From: Thermohalobaculum sp964576075
GTDB lineage: Bacteria > Pseudomonadota > Alphaproteobacteria > Rhodobacterales > Rhodobacteraceae
Length of the DNA: 64,000 bases
NCBI GenBank assembly: GCA_964576075.1
Contig: CAZNTX010000004.1
Span: 1-64,000, forward strand
Direction: 5' to 3'
Below are positions 32,379 to 40,624 of the stretch, one piece after another (within the stretch, counting starts at the first letter, position 1; every line of letters begins with the position of its first letter). The notes under the pieces are model-generated. The model was not told where the DNA came from and did not search any database. It saw nothing but the letters and a program-made list of their open reading frames with translations. The position numbers and the translations under genes are program-made.

Positions 32379-32978
32379 TCACTCCGCGGGGCGGGTGTAG
32401 ACCTTCTCCGGATCGAGGTCGTAACCCCAGGGAAGCCCCGCATTCTTCCAGCCGTTCACGCGGCGCCAGGGGCCGTTGGGGTCGTCCTTCGAGGTCGAGC
32501 CCTCGAAGCCGTCGACCACCACATAGACCCGCTCGAGCCCGGTCCCCTCGAGCGCGGCGGCAGAGGGCGCGCCGCGGGTGCCCCCGGAGCGGCACATGAG
32601 GATCACCGGCGCGTCCTTGCCGAGCCCCTTCTCCTCGAGCGCGGCGAGCACGCCGGCCGCGAACTCCGGGTTCCGCTCCATGGCGAAGCGCGGTTTCTTC
32701 GGGTTCCACTTCGCCGGGTTCACCAGGAGGAACGGCACGTTGACGTCGACGACGTCGGTGAAGCCCGTGAACATGATCTCGATCGGCTCGCGGACATCGA
32801 CGAAGAGCACCTCGCCCGGGCGCGCCGTCTTCATCTCGTAGGCCTCCTTGGCGGTGAGATGGAGGCCCCAGTCGGTCTGCTTCTTCGGGTCGGAGGGCTC
32901 GGGGGCGGCATAGGCCGGCAGGGCGATGGCGGCGGCGAGCACGAGGGCCGCGGCGCGGGCGGCGGTCTTGAGGGTCAT
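32379..32978 (-). CDS. Periplasmic rhodanese-domain protein
   Basis: A 199-residue exported protein with a signal peptide (AALVLAAAIALPAYA). The rhodanese domain has VLFVDVREPIEI and the active-site loop CRSGGTRG, whose Cys would carry a persulfide. It ends in a GWKNAGLPW motif. It lies downstream of two DsrE-type genes in the same direction, near an Rrf2 regulator and a persulfide dioxygenase, so a role in sulfane-sulfur transfer in the periplasm is likely. Confidence 0.88.
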   Translation of the reverse strand: MTLKTAARAAALVLAAAIALPAYAAPEPSDPKKQTDWGLHLTAKEAYEMKTARPGEVLFVDVREPIEIMFTGFTDVVDVNVPFLLVNPAKWNPKKPRFAMERNPEFAAGVLAALEEKGLGKDAPVILMCRSGGTRGAPSAAALEGTGLERVYVVVDGFEGSTSKDDPNGPWRRVNGWKNAGLPWGYDLDPEKVYTRPAE

Positions 32979-33003
32979 GGGGTCGTTCCTTTCTCTCGGG
33001 TCG

Positions 33004-33026
33004 GCGCGGGCCGCGGGGGCCCGCGC
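33004..33026 (-). terminator. Stem-loop between DsrE-type and rhodanese genes
   Basis: GCGCGGGCC and GGCCCGCGC form a 9-bp stem with a 5-base loop in the 61-base gap. It may attenuate read-through from the DsrE genes into the rhodanese gene. Confidence 0.4.
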
Positions 33027-33039
33027 TTCGGGGTGTCGG

Positions 33040-33501
33040 TCAGTAGCTGACGACCACGGCGTCCGGCGCGGTCATGGCGCCGAAGGTCAGGTCGGGGGTG
33101 GCGATCGCGGCGCCCTCGATCAGGTCGTCCGCCTTCATGCCGCCCGCGCGCATGCACATGCCGCAGACGAGGACGGTCTGGCCCTTCTCCATCAGCGCGG
33201 CGAGGAGCGCGGCCGGGGTGTTGCCCGAGGGGCCGAAGGTGCCCTGCGCGGCGTCGCGGTCAGCGAGATGCACGGCGCGGACGTTGAGGAACACCGTGAC
33301 CGTATGGCCCCGCCCGGCGGCGGCATTGGCCTGGGCGAGGGCCATGCCCGCGGCCCAGGCGTCGTCGGTCGTCAGGTTGTAGAAGATCGGGCGCATCTCC
33401 TCGGCGGCCGCGGCCGGGGCGGGCGCGAGGGCCGGCCCCGCGGCGACGGCGAGGGCGAGCGCGACGGCGGCGGCGCGCAGGGCGAGACGGGGGCTCCGCA
33501 T
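33040..33501 (-). CDS. DsrE-family sulfur-handling protein, exported
   Basis: A 153-residue protein with a signal peptide and a DsrE/DsrF-like domain: IFYNLTTDDAWAAGMALAQAN, VTVFLNVRAVHLAD, and the cysteine motif LVCGMCMRAGGM that could bind sulfane sulfur. It ends in APDAVVVSY. It starts 8 bases after the first DsrE gene, with GAGG upstream, so they form a pair. The family moves sulfur between carriers; export to the periplasm is notable. Confidence 0.82.
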   Translation of the reverse strand: MRSPRLALRAAAVALALAVAAGPALAPAPAAAAEEMRPIFYNLTTDDAWAAGMALAQANAAAGRGHTVTVFLNVRAVHLADRDAAQGTFGPSGNTPAALLAALMEKGQTVLVCGMCMRAGGMKADDLIEGAAIATPDLTFGAMTAPDAVVVSY

Positions 33502-33509
33502 GGCGCGCC

Positions 33510-33944
33510 TCAGAAGGACAGGATGCGCACGCCGTCCTCGAGGAGGCGGGCGGCCATCGGCTGCGGCTTGGCGGGGGTGACGCCCTCGATCAGCGCGTCG
33601 GCGCCCACGCCCTTGTTCGGCAGGTAGATCGCGCAGACCTCCACGGTGCCGCCCTTGGCCATGATCATCTGCATCAGGCCCTGCGGGCTCATGCCCTTGG
33701 GCTTCTGCGGCGCGGTGGCGCCCTCGGGCGCGTCCTTCAGCGCGACGTCCCCGCCGGGGCCGCAGAGCAGAATGTGGGTCTCCGCGCCCTGCTGCAGCGC
33801 CTGCATGGTCAGCACCATGCTCATCAGCTGGGTCTGCGGCTCGGGCGCGGTGAGGATGGTGACGAGCTTCGGCGCGTCCTGCGCGGCGGCCGGGGCTGCG
33901 ATGGCGGCGGCGGCGAGGGCTGCGAGGGCGAGGCGTTTCGGCAT
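33510..33944 (-). CDS. DsrE-family protein, exported
   Basis: A 144-residue protein with a signal peptide (LALAALAAAAIAAPAAAQ) and a DsrE-like fold: VTILTAPEPQTQLMSMVLT, THILLCGPGGDVAL, and a single later cysteine in GGTVEVCAIYLPNKG. TGGAGA precedes the ATG at 33944. It is the first gene after the Rrf2 operator dyad, so it leads the DsrE-DsrE-rhodanese operon. Confidence 0.82.
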   Translation of the reverse strand: MPKRLALAALAAAAIAAPAAAQDAPKLVTILTAPEPQTQLMSMVLTMQALQQGAETHILLCGPGGDVALKDAPEGATAPQKPKGMSPQGLMQMIMAKGGTVEVCAIYLPNKGVGADALIEGVTPAKPQPMAARLLEDGVRILSF

Positions 33945-33995
33945 GGCGATTCTCCATCGGGCTTCTGTGAAACCGAAGCTACGCATCGCTTGCCG

Positions 33996-34022
33996 AAAAG
34001 CAATATCCTGGATATTCCTTTT
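33996..34022. promoter_or_regulatory. 27-bp operator dyad between dsrE genes and the Rrf2 regulator
   Basis: The core AATATCC-T-GGATATT (34002-34016) is perfect, and outer arms AAAAG and CTTTT extend it to 27 bases with one mismatched pair. It lies 52 bases before the first DsrE start and 31 before the Rrf2 start, an ideal place for a regulator acting on both. Confidence 0.7.
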
Positions 34023-34052
34023 AGCTGCGACAAGGTGATCCGGGGGGCCGCG

Positions 34053-34511
34053 ATGAAGCTGACGAGCTATTCCAACTACGCGCTCAGGGCGCTGCAGCTC
34101 GCCGCGCTCAGGGCGCCCGGGCTCACCCGGATCGACACCGTCGCCACCGCCCACGGGATCAGCCGCGCGCATGTGACGAAGATCGTCCACGACCTCGGGC
34201 GCGCGGGGCTGATCGAGACGGTGCGCGGGCGCGGCGGGGGCTTCCGCCTCGCCCGCCCCGCCGCGGAGATCACCGTGGGCGAGGTGCTCAGGATCACCAA
34301 GGGGCCGGTCGCGCTCGTCGAGTGCTTCACGCCCGAGCGCAACACCTGCCCGCTCGCCGGCATCTGCCGCCTCTCCTCGGCGCTCGACCGGGCGCTCGCG
34401 GCCTTCTTCGAGGTGGTGGACGGGGTCACGATCGCCGATATCGCCGCCAATCGCGCCGCACTCGAGGCCCGGCTCGCCGCGGCGGGGGCGGAGCGCGGCC
34501 CGCCCCCATAA
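34053..34511 (+). CDS. Rrf2-family transcriptional regulator
   Basis: A 152-residue Rrf2 regulator. The N-terminal MKLTSYSNYALRALQLAAL and the helix-turn-helix ATAHGISRAHVTKIVHDLG with GGFRLARP are typical. It keeps three cysteines in ECFTPERNTCPLAGICRL (C-x7-C-x5-C), the Fe-S ligands of NsrR/IscR-type members, so it may sense nitric oxide, iron-sulfur status or reactive sulfur. It is divergent from DsrE-type genes and convergent with a persulfide dioxygenase; reactive sulfur is the likely signal by context. Confidence 0.88.
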   Translation: MKLTSYSNYALRALQLAALRAPGLTRIDTVATAHGISRAHVTKIVHDLGRAGLIETVRGRGGGFRLARPAAEITVGEVLRITKGPVALVECFTPERNTCPLAGICRLSSALDRALAAFFEVVDGVTIADIAANRAALEARLAAAGAERGPPP

Positions 34512-34520
34512 CCCGAGCCC

Positions 34521-35384
34521 TCAGATCCGGTTCACCGGGATCTTGAGATAGACGTTGCCGTCGTCCTCGGCCGGCGGCATCCGGCCTGCGCGCATGTTGA
34601 CCTGGATCGAGGGCAGGATGAGCTTCGGCATGCCGAGCGTCTTGTCCCGCGCGGTGCGGGCGGCGACGAAGTCCTCCCGGCTCGCCCCGGCGCCCACATG
34701 CACGTTCTTCGCCTTCTGCTCGCCGACCGTGCTCTCCCAGGCATACTCTTCGCGCCCGGCGGCCTTGTAGTCGTGGCCGACGAAGATGCGCGTCTCGTCC
34801 GGCAGCGAGAGGATCTTCTGGATCGAATCCCACATCGTCTCGGCCGAGCCGCCGGGGAAGTCGCAGCGCGCGGTGCCGAAATCGGGCATGAAGATCGTGT
34901 CGCCGACGAAGGCCGCATCGCCGATCACATAGGTCAGGCAGGCCGGCGTGTGGCCCGGGGTGTGCAGCACCTGCGCCGAGAGCCCGCCGATCTCGAAGCG
35001 GTCCTGCTCGCGGAAGAGCGCGTCGAACTGGCTGCCGTCGCGCTCGAACTCGGTACCGGCGTTGAACACCTTGCCGAAGATCTTCTGCACGGTCGCGATC
35101 TCGGCGCCGATGCCGATCTTGCCCCCGAGCACCTGCTGGATATAGGGCGCGGCGGAGAGGTGGTCGGCATGGACATGGGTCTCGAGCACCCAGACCACCT
35201 CGAGCCCGCGCTCGCGGATATGGGCGATCACCCGGTCGGCGGAGTCGGTCGAGGTGCGCCCTGCGGCGGCGTCGTAGTCGAGCACGCTGTCGACCACGGC
35301 GCAGGCGGGGCTCGCGGGGTCCTTGACCACATAGGTCACGGTGTTGGTCGCTTCGTCGAAAAAGGCGGTGACGTCGGGGCTCAT
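34521..35384 (-). CDS. Persulfide dioxygenase-like metallo-beta-lactamase-fold protein
   Basis: A 287-residue MBL-fold protein of the ETHE1/Blh group. Metal ligands lie in ETHVHADHLSAA, HTPGHTPACL, GDTIFMPDFGTARCDFPGGS and FVGHDY. ETHE1-type enzymes oxidise glutathione persulfide to sulfite. The DFGTARCDF motif is typical of Blh-type proteins controlled by BigR. GGAGG lies 7 bases before the ATG at 35384. With the nearby rhodanese and DsrE genes it makes a coherent sulfide/persulfide detoxification locus. Confidence 0.88.
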   Translation of the reverse strand: MSPDVTAFFDEATNTVTYVVKDPASPACAVVDSVLDYDAAAGRTSTDSADRVIAHIRERGLEVVWVLETHVHADHLSAAPYIQQVLGGKIGIGAEIATVQKIFGKVFNAGTEFERDGSQFDALFREQDRFEIGGLSAQVLHTPGHTPACLTYVIGDAAFVGDTIFMPDFGTARCDFPGGSAETMWDSIQKILSLPDETRIFVGHDYKAAGREEYAWESTVGEQKAKNVHVGAGASREDFVAARTARDKTLGMPKLILPSIQVNMRAGRMPPAEDDGNVYLKIPVNRI

Positions 35385-35478
35385 GAGATCCTCCGGTCGC
35401 TGGTTTCGAGCGATATATTCACAGTCCGGCGCAGGAAAACCCTCTGCGCGGCCCGCGTCCTTGCGCGAGGTCAAAGCC

Positions 35479-37824
35479 TCAGCGATCGGCCGGGGCGCTC
35501 CCGTGCGGCGCGCCTGCGGCGACGGCGGCCTCGGCGGCGGCCGCGCCCACCGCCTCGCGCTGCTCCGCGCTGAGCTGGCCCGGATCGGCGTCGATCTTCA
35601 CGCGGACCTCCTTGCGGGCGAATTGCAGCCCGTTCTCCTCGAAGGTCCGCTGCACGCGGGCGTAGATCTCCTTCCTGAGCGTCCATTGCCGCCCGGGCTT
35701 GGCCATGAACTTGCCGCGGATCACGATGCCGACATCGTCGACCTCGAACACGCCCTGGGACTTGAACGGCTGCAGGAAGTCGTCGCGGAAGCGCTCGTCG
35801 GCCATCATGTCCTGGCCGATCCGCTTGAACAGCTTGCGCACCTTCTCGAGATCGGTGTCGAAGGGGACGGTGAAGCGCAGCTTCATGATCACCCAGTCGC
35901 GCGAATAGTTGGTGATCTTGGGGATCTGGCCGAAGGGGATGGTGTGGATCCGCCCCTCGTGATGGCGCAGGCGCAGGCTGCGCACCGAGATCTTCTCGAC
36001 GGTGCCGACGGTGCCGTCCACCTCGACGTATTCCCCGGTGCGGAAGGCGTCGTCGATCAGGAAGAAGAGGCCGGAGACGATGTCGGCCACGAGGGTCTGC
36101 GCGCCGAAGCCGATGGCGAGGCCGACGATGCCCGCGCCGGCGAGGAGATGGGTCGTGTCGATCCCGAGCGACGAGAGCGCGGTAAGCACGGTGACCACGA
36201 GGATCGCCCCCTGCGCGGCGAAGCTGATCAGCGGCAGCACCGTGGCGAGCCGGGAGCCGCCAGAGCCGCCGCCCTCGCCGCCGCCCGGTTCCTCGGCATC
36301 GGGCTCGGGGCCCCGCTCGCGGGCGAGGCGGCCGTTGATCCAGATCGCGAGCGACTCCATCGCGACATAGCCCGCGCCGAGGATGACGAGCGCCTCGATC
36401 AGCCGTCCGGCGAGCTGCGCGCCGATCCCCGCCGCGGCGAGGCCCGAGAGCGTGATCCCCCAGACCTGCGCGACGAGGATCAGGGTGAGCGCGGCGAGGA
36501 GGATGCGCCCGATCCGGACATAGCCCCGCCGCGTGGCCGCGAAGGCGCGCTCGGCCGCCTCGCCGGAGCCCTCCTCCGGCGGGCGCACCCGGTAGACGAG
36601 GGCACGCACCACGCGGTCGGCCGCCGGAGCGAAGACGAGAAGGAGGAGGGTGAGCGGCAGGCGGCTGTCGAGCAGGTCGAAGCGGCGGAGCCCCGTGAAG
36701 GTCTCCGAGAGCGCCCAGAAGAGGGCGATGAGCCCCATGGCGATCCAGGGATAGGCCTCGGCGAGGCGGCGCTCTCCGGGCGTCGGCGCGCCGATCTCGC
36801 CGATCAGGGACTGGGTGAGCCCCGCCCGCGCCCGCCAGGCGAGCCAGAAGAGCCAGCCATAGAGGGCGAGCGACATCCAGAAGCCGAGGCGCACCATGGC
36901 GAGGTCGACCCCGTGCCCGCCGAGGAAGCTGAGCAGGAAGGCCCGCATCCCCGCGATCAGCGCGAAGACGACGAGGCCGTTGGCGAGGAGCCGGGCATGG
37001 GGCGTGTCCATCGCGATGAGGCGCAGCGCCGGCCGGTCGGGCGCGAGCAGGAAGCGCGTCAGCGTCGCCATGGCCAGGCCGTAGAGAACCGGCTGCTTGA
37101 GGAAGAACCAGAGGACCAGATTGTCGCTCGGGGCGACGCCCTCCGCCTCCGGCAGAGTGAGGAGGCAGATCACCCCCCAGGCGGTGGCGAAGACGATGGC
37201 GGCCTCGGCGGCCTCGGCGGCGAATCGGGTGCCGAGGAGGCGGAGTTGGCGGCCGAGGGCCGGGGGCGCCGCGCCCGCCTGCCCGGGCGCGTCCGGCGGC
37301 TCGGCCTCGTCGGGGCGTCCGACCCCGAGACGGCGGAGCGTGCGGCGCAGGAGCAGCGCCGCGCCGGCGCCGGCGGCGAGGGCCAAGAGGAGCGTCGCGA
37401 GAAGGGCGAGGACGCCGTCCGTCCCGCGCGGCTCGAGAAAGCGCGACAGGGCGAGGCCGACCCCGTCGGCGAGATTGGGGCTCACCCGGATTGCCCAGGA
37501 GACGCCCTCGGCGAAGCCCTCGGCGCCGGCCTCGAGCGTGCCGGCGAGCTCGGCGAGGCCGCCCGGCTCGGCGCGCGCCTCGGCCTCGGCGTCGAGCCGC
37601 TCGAGGAGAAGGGCGCGCACCTCGGCATCCGAGAGCCGGGCGACCATGGCGCGCACGGCCTCGGGGCTGTCGAGCGCGGCCGCGTCGGGCGCCGCCTCGG
37701 GCGCCGGCGTCTGCCCGGCCGCCGGGCCGGCGAGCGCCAGGACGACGAGCGCGAGGAGGAAGAGCGCGGGGAGGAAGAGCGCGGGGAGCGCCGCCGCGCG
37801 GGCCCTGCCGAAGATCGCCGTCAT
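35479..37824 (-). CDS. Large MscS-family mechanosensitive channel
   Basis: A 781-residue inner-membrane protein with a signal peptide, a periplasmic helical region (to about 130), some ten transmembrane helices, and a C-terminal MscS core. The pore-lining helix and conserved GLAIGFGAQTLVADIVSGLF segment, then the beta domain YVEVDGTVGTVEKISVRSLRLR and NYSRDW, are typical. It is closest in layout to YbiO/MscM-type channels and releases solutes after osmotic downshock. AAGGGGGG supports the ATG at 37824. Confidence 0.9.
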   Translation of the reverse strand: MTAIFGRARAAALPALFLPALFLLALVVLALAGPAAGQTPAPEAAPDAAALDSPEAVRAMVARLSDAEVRALLLERLDAEAEARAEPGGLAELAGTLEAGAEGFAEGVSWAIRVSPNLADGVGLALSRFLEPRGTDGVLALLATLLLALAAGAGAALLLRRTLRRLGVGRPDEAEPPDAPGQAGAAPPALGRQLRLLGTRFAAEAAEAAIVFATAWGVICLLTLPEAEGVAPSDNLVLWFFLKQPVLYGLAMATLTRFLLAPDRPALRLIAMDTPHARLLANGLVVFALIAGMRAFLLSFLGGHGVDLAMVRLGFWMSLALYGWLFWLAWRARAGLTQSLIGEIGAPTPGERRLAEAYPWIAMGLIALFWALSETFTGLRRFDLLDSRLPLTLLLLVFAPAADRVVRALVYRVRPPEEGSGEAAERAFAATRRGYVRIGRILLAALTLILVAQVWGITLSGLAAAGIGAQLAGRLIEALVILGAGYVAMESLAIWINGRLARERGPEPDAEEPGGGEGGGSGGSRLATVLPLISFAAQGAILVVTVLTALSSLGIDTTHLLAGAGIVGLAIGFGAQTLVADIVSGLFFLIDDAFRTGEYVEVDGTVGTVEKISVRSLRLRHHEGRIHTIPFGQIPKITNYSRDWVIMKLRFTVPFDTDLEKVRKLFKRIGQDMMADERFRDDFLQPFKSQGVFEVDDVGIVIRGKFMAKPGRQWTLRKEIYARVQRTFEENGLQFARKEVRVKIDADPGQLSAEQREAVGAAAAEAAVAAGAPHGSAPADR

Positions 37825-38024
37825 CCGTCCCCCCTTGATCCAGCGCCCGCCATCCTGGACCATCCGGGTGCCATTGGGGAAGCCGGCACGCTCTCCCGAA
37901 GCCGTGATGGGTCGCTGATCCGGTGTGATTTGCGCGGGCCTCGGCGCCGGGCGATACCGGGGGCGCGGGATCGCCGCCGCCCGGGCCGCCGCGCCCGGCT
38001 CCGCGAGACAGAAAGGACGGACCC

Positions 38025-38567
38025 ATGATCAGGCGCTTCACCCTCGGCCTCGCGCTCGCCGCCGGGCTCTCCGCCGCAGCCCTCGCCGGGCCGCAATATG
38101 TCGACGAGACGGGCTATGCCGTCTCCGGCTACGACGTCGTCGCCTACCATTCCCTCGAGCAGGCCCCGGTGGGCGCGCCGCAGCCCGCCGCAGTCCCCGG
38201 CCGCACCGAGTTCACCGCCGAGTGGAACGGCGCCAAATGGGCCTTCGCCTCGGCGGAGAACCGCGACGCGTTCCTGGCCGACCCAGAGAAATACACCCCC
38301 GCCTTCGACGGGCACTGCGCCTACGGCGTGGCCAAGGGCGGCAAGGTCCCGGCCAACCCGAATCTCTGGCGCATCGTCGACGGGCAACTCTACCTCAACA
38401 TCACCCCCACCGTCGTCGGCTTCTGGGAGGAGGACATCACCGGCCAGATCCGCACCGCCTACGACGCCTGGTCGGGGCTCGAGGCGAAAGACGCCTCGAC
38501 GCGCCAGTGGACCTCGATCAACGATAACGCCGGGACCTACGAGGTCCTCGGCCCGATTTCCGACTGA
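38025..38567 (+). CDS. Exported YHS-domain protein at the head of the bufferin operon
   Basis: A 180-residue protein with a signal peptide (LGLALAAGLSAAALAG) and a YHS-type domain: VSGYDVVAYHSLE, EWNGAKWAFASAENRDAFLADPEKY and HCAYGVAKGG. YHS domains are small folds often linked to metal handling; Cys and His in the last motif are candidate ligands. AAAGGA precedes the ATG. It sits 26 bases before the bufferin precursor gene in the same direction, so it probably works in the same copper response. Confidence 0.85.
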   Translation: MIRRFTLGLALAAGLSAAALAGPQYVDETGYAVSGYDVVAYHSLEQAPVGAPQPAAVPGRTEFTAEWNGAKWAFASAENRDAFLADPEKYTPAFDGHCAYGVAKGGKVPANPNLWRIVDGQLYLNITPTVVGFWEEDITGQIRTAYDAWSGLEAKDASTRQWTSINDNAGTYEVLGPISD

Positions 38568-38593
38568 GCCATCACCGACAGGGAGACCCACAG

Positions 38594-38920
38594 ATGAGCA
38601 AGACCCCCCAGTTCACCGGCGCGCTGATCGCGAGCGCGGTCGCCGCCGCCGTCGCCTCCGGCGCCGCCACCACCGCGGGCGCCCAGGCCAAGGAGAAGTG
38701 CTACGGCATCTCGCTCGCCGGGCAGAACGACTGCGCCGCCGGCCCCGGCACCACCTGCGCCGGCACCTCCACGGTCGACTACCAGGGCAATGCCTGGACC
38801 CTGGTGCCGAAGGGCGACTGCCTGAAATACGGCGTCGAGGAGAGCTCGGAAGAGTTCGCGCTGCCGGGCGACCGCCAGGGCTCGCTCGAGCCGATCGAGC
38901 GCGACCTGCCCGAGGCGTGA
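38594..38920 (+). CDS. bufA1: Bufferin-type copper-binding RiPP precursor (DUF2282)
   Basis: A 108-residue precursor with a Sec-type signal (residues 1-30) and a core carrying four cysteines at positions 36, 47, 55 and 76 in motifs EKCYG, GQNDCAAG, TTCAGTS and KGDCLKYG. This is the DUF2282/BufA1 signature. In known bufferins the MNIO enzyme converts core cysteines to thiooxazoles, and the exported product sequesters copper in the periplasm. The next three genes are the expected enzyme, partner and DoxX protein. The C-terminal extension after Cys76 is acidic. GGGAGA lies upstream of the ATG. Confidence 0.9.
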   Translation: MSKTPQFTGALIASAVAAAVASGAATTAGAQAKEKCYGISLAGQNDCAAGPGTTCAGTSTVDYQGNAWTLVPKGDCLKYGVEESSEEFALPGDRQGSLEPIERDLPEA

Positions 38921-38946
38921 TCCCGGCCGGCCCGACGGAGGCGCGC

Positions 38947-39846
38947 ATGGCGGTCCCGAGCGACATCCCGGCCCGCGCCGGCGTCGGGCTCAAACCGGCG
39001 CACTACGCCGCGATCCTCGACGGCTCGCCCGATATCGGCTGGTTCGAGATCCATGCCGAGAACTACATGGGCGCGGGCGGGCCTCCCCACCACTATCTCG
39101 CCCGCATCCGCGAGCGCTACCCGATCTCGCTCCACGGGGTCGGGCTCTCGATCGGCGCCGAGGGCCCGCTCGACCCGGACCATCTGGCCCGGCTGCGCGC
39201 CGTGGCCGATCGCTACGCGCCGGGCCTCTTCTCCGAGCATCTCGCCTGGTCGACCCATCAGGGCGTCTATTTCCCCGACCTCCTGCCCCTGCCCTACACG
39301 GCAGAGACCCTCGCCCGGGTGGCCGCGCATATCGAGGAGGTGCAGGAGACGATGGGCCGGCGCATGCTGCTCGAGAACCCCTCCACCTATCTCGCCTTCG
39401 AGACCGCGGAGATGTCGGAGACCGAGTTCCTCGCCGCCCTCGTGCGCCGCACCGGCTGCGGGCTGCTGCTCGACGTCAACAACGTCTTCGTCTCGGCGAC
39501 GAATCACGGAACCTCCCCCGAGGCCTATCTCGAGGCCTTCCCCCTCGCCGCCGTCGGGGAGATCCATCTCGCCGGCCACGCGCCCGACACCGACGCCGAG
39601 GGCGCGCCGCTCCTGATCGACGCCCATGACCGCCCGGTGGCGGACCCGGTCTGGGCGCTCTACGCCCGGGTGATCGGCGAGACCGGGCCGCTCCCCACCC
39701 TCATCGAGTGGGACGCGGACCTCCCCGCCTGGGAGACCCTCGCCGCGGAAGCCGCGCGCGCGGAGCGCGTCATGGCCGCAGCGAGGAGGCGCGCGAGCGC
39801 CGAGGAGCCCGCCCCGCCCGCCGCGGCGGCCGCCTCCGATGTCTGA
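38947..39846 (+). CDS. bufB1: MNIO (DUF692) multinuclear iron oxidase modifying the bufferin precursor
   Basis: A 299-residue TIM-barrel enzyme of the DUF692/MNIO family. Likely iron ligands lie in FEIHAENYMG, SLHGVGLSIG, LLENPSTYL, LLLDVNNVFVSATNHG, EIHLAGHAP, LIDAHD and LIEWDAD. MNIOs oxidise cysteine side chains of RiPP precursors. It starts 26 bases after bufA1 with GGAGG in place, and overlaps bufC1 by 8 bases. Confidence 0.93.
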   Translation: MAVPSDIPARAGVGLKPAHYAAILDGSPDIGWFEIHAENYMGAGGPPHHYLARIRERYPISLHGVGLSIGAEGPLDPDHLARLRAVADRYAPGLFSEHLAWSTHQGVYFPDLLPLPYTAETLARVAAHIEEVQETMGRRMLLENPSTYLAFETAEMSETEFLAALVRRTGCGLLLDVNNVFVSATNHGTSPEAYLEAFPLAAVGEIHLAGHAPDTDAEGAPLLIDAHDRPVADPVWALYARVIGETGPLPTLIEWDADLPAWETLAAEAARAERVMAAARRRASAEEPAPPAAAAASDV

Positions 39847-40624
39847 GCCCGGCGGCCCCGGCGCCTGGGCCGGCGCCCTCCTCCGCCCCGAGGCCGCCGC
39901 GCCCGCAGACATCGCCCGCCCCGCCGCGGGCCGCTTCGCCATCCACCGCAACAACGTCGTCCACACCCTCGTCGACGCGCTCAGGGCGAGCTTCCCCGCC
40001 GTCGAGCGCCTCGTCGGGGCGGAGTTCTTCGCGGCCCTAGCCCGCGCCTATCTCGACGCCGAGCCCCCCCGCTCGCCGCTCCTCTTCCGCTATGGCGGGG
40101 GCTTCGGCGATTTCCTCGAGCGCTTCCCCCCGGCCGCCCGCCTCCCCTATCTCGGCGACGTCGCCCGGCTCGAATGGCTCTGGCTGCAGGCCTATCACGC
40201 GGCCGATGCGCCGCCGCTGGCGATCGAGGCCCTCGCGGCGCTCCCGGAGGACGCCCTCGCCGAGGCGCCGATCGGCCTCCACCCCTCCCTCGGCCTGCTC
40301 GCCTCGCGCTTCCCCGTCGCCGCGCTCTGGGCCGCGAGCACCGACCGCGCGGCGCCGGAGGCGGTCGACATGGCCCGCGCCGAGCGCGTGGCCGTCCTGC
40401 GCCCCGCCCTCGCCGTCGAGGTCCATGTCCTCGCGCCCGCCACCCACGCCGTCCTCGCCGCGCTGGCCGCCGGCCGGCCCCTCGGGGCCGCGGCAGGCGA
40501 TGCCGCCCTGCAGCATCCGGACTTCGATCTCGCGGCGAGCCTCACGGCGCTGTTTGCGATCGGCGCGGTAACCTCTATAGGGGCGGCGAGCGATCCAACA
40601 CACACAAGGGGGATGGACGGATGA
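39839..40624 (+). CDS. bufC1: DUF2063 partner protein of the bufferin MNIO
   Basis: A 261-residue protein of the DUF2063 family (FAIHRNNVVHTLVDALRAS FPAVERLVG region, then YLGDVARLEWLWLQAYHA). Such proteins bind the MNIO enzyme and present the precursor leader to it. It overlaps bufB1 by 8 bases and the DoxX gene by 4 bases, showing tight coupling. Confidence 0.9.
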   Translation: MSEPGGPGAWAGALLRPEAAAPADIARPAAGRFAIHRNNVVHTLVDALRASFPAVERLVGAEFFAALARAYLDAEPPRSPLLFRYGGGFGDFLERFPPAARLPYLGDVARLEWLWLQAYHAADAPPLAIEALAALPEDALAEAPIGLHPSLGLLASRFPVAALWAASTDRAAPEAVDMARAERVAVLRPALAVEVHVLAPATHAVLAALAAGRPLGAAAGDAALQHPDFDLAASLTALFAIGAVTSIGAASDPTHTRGMDG

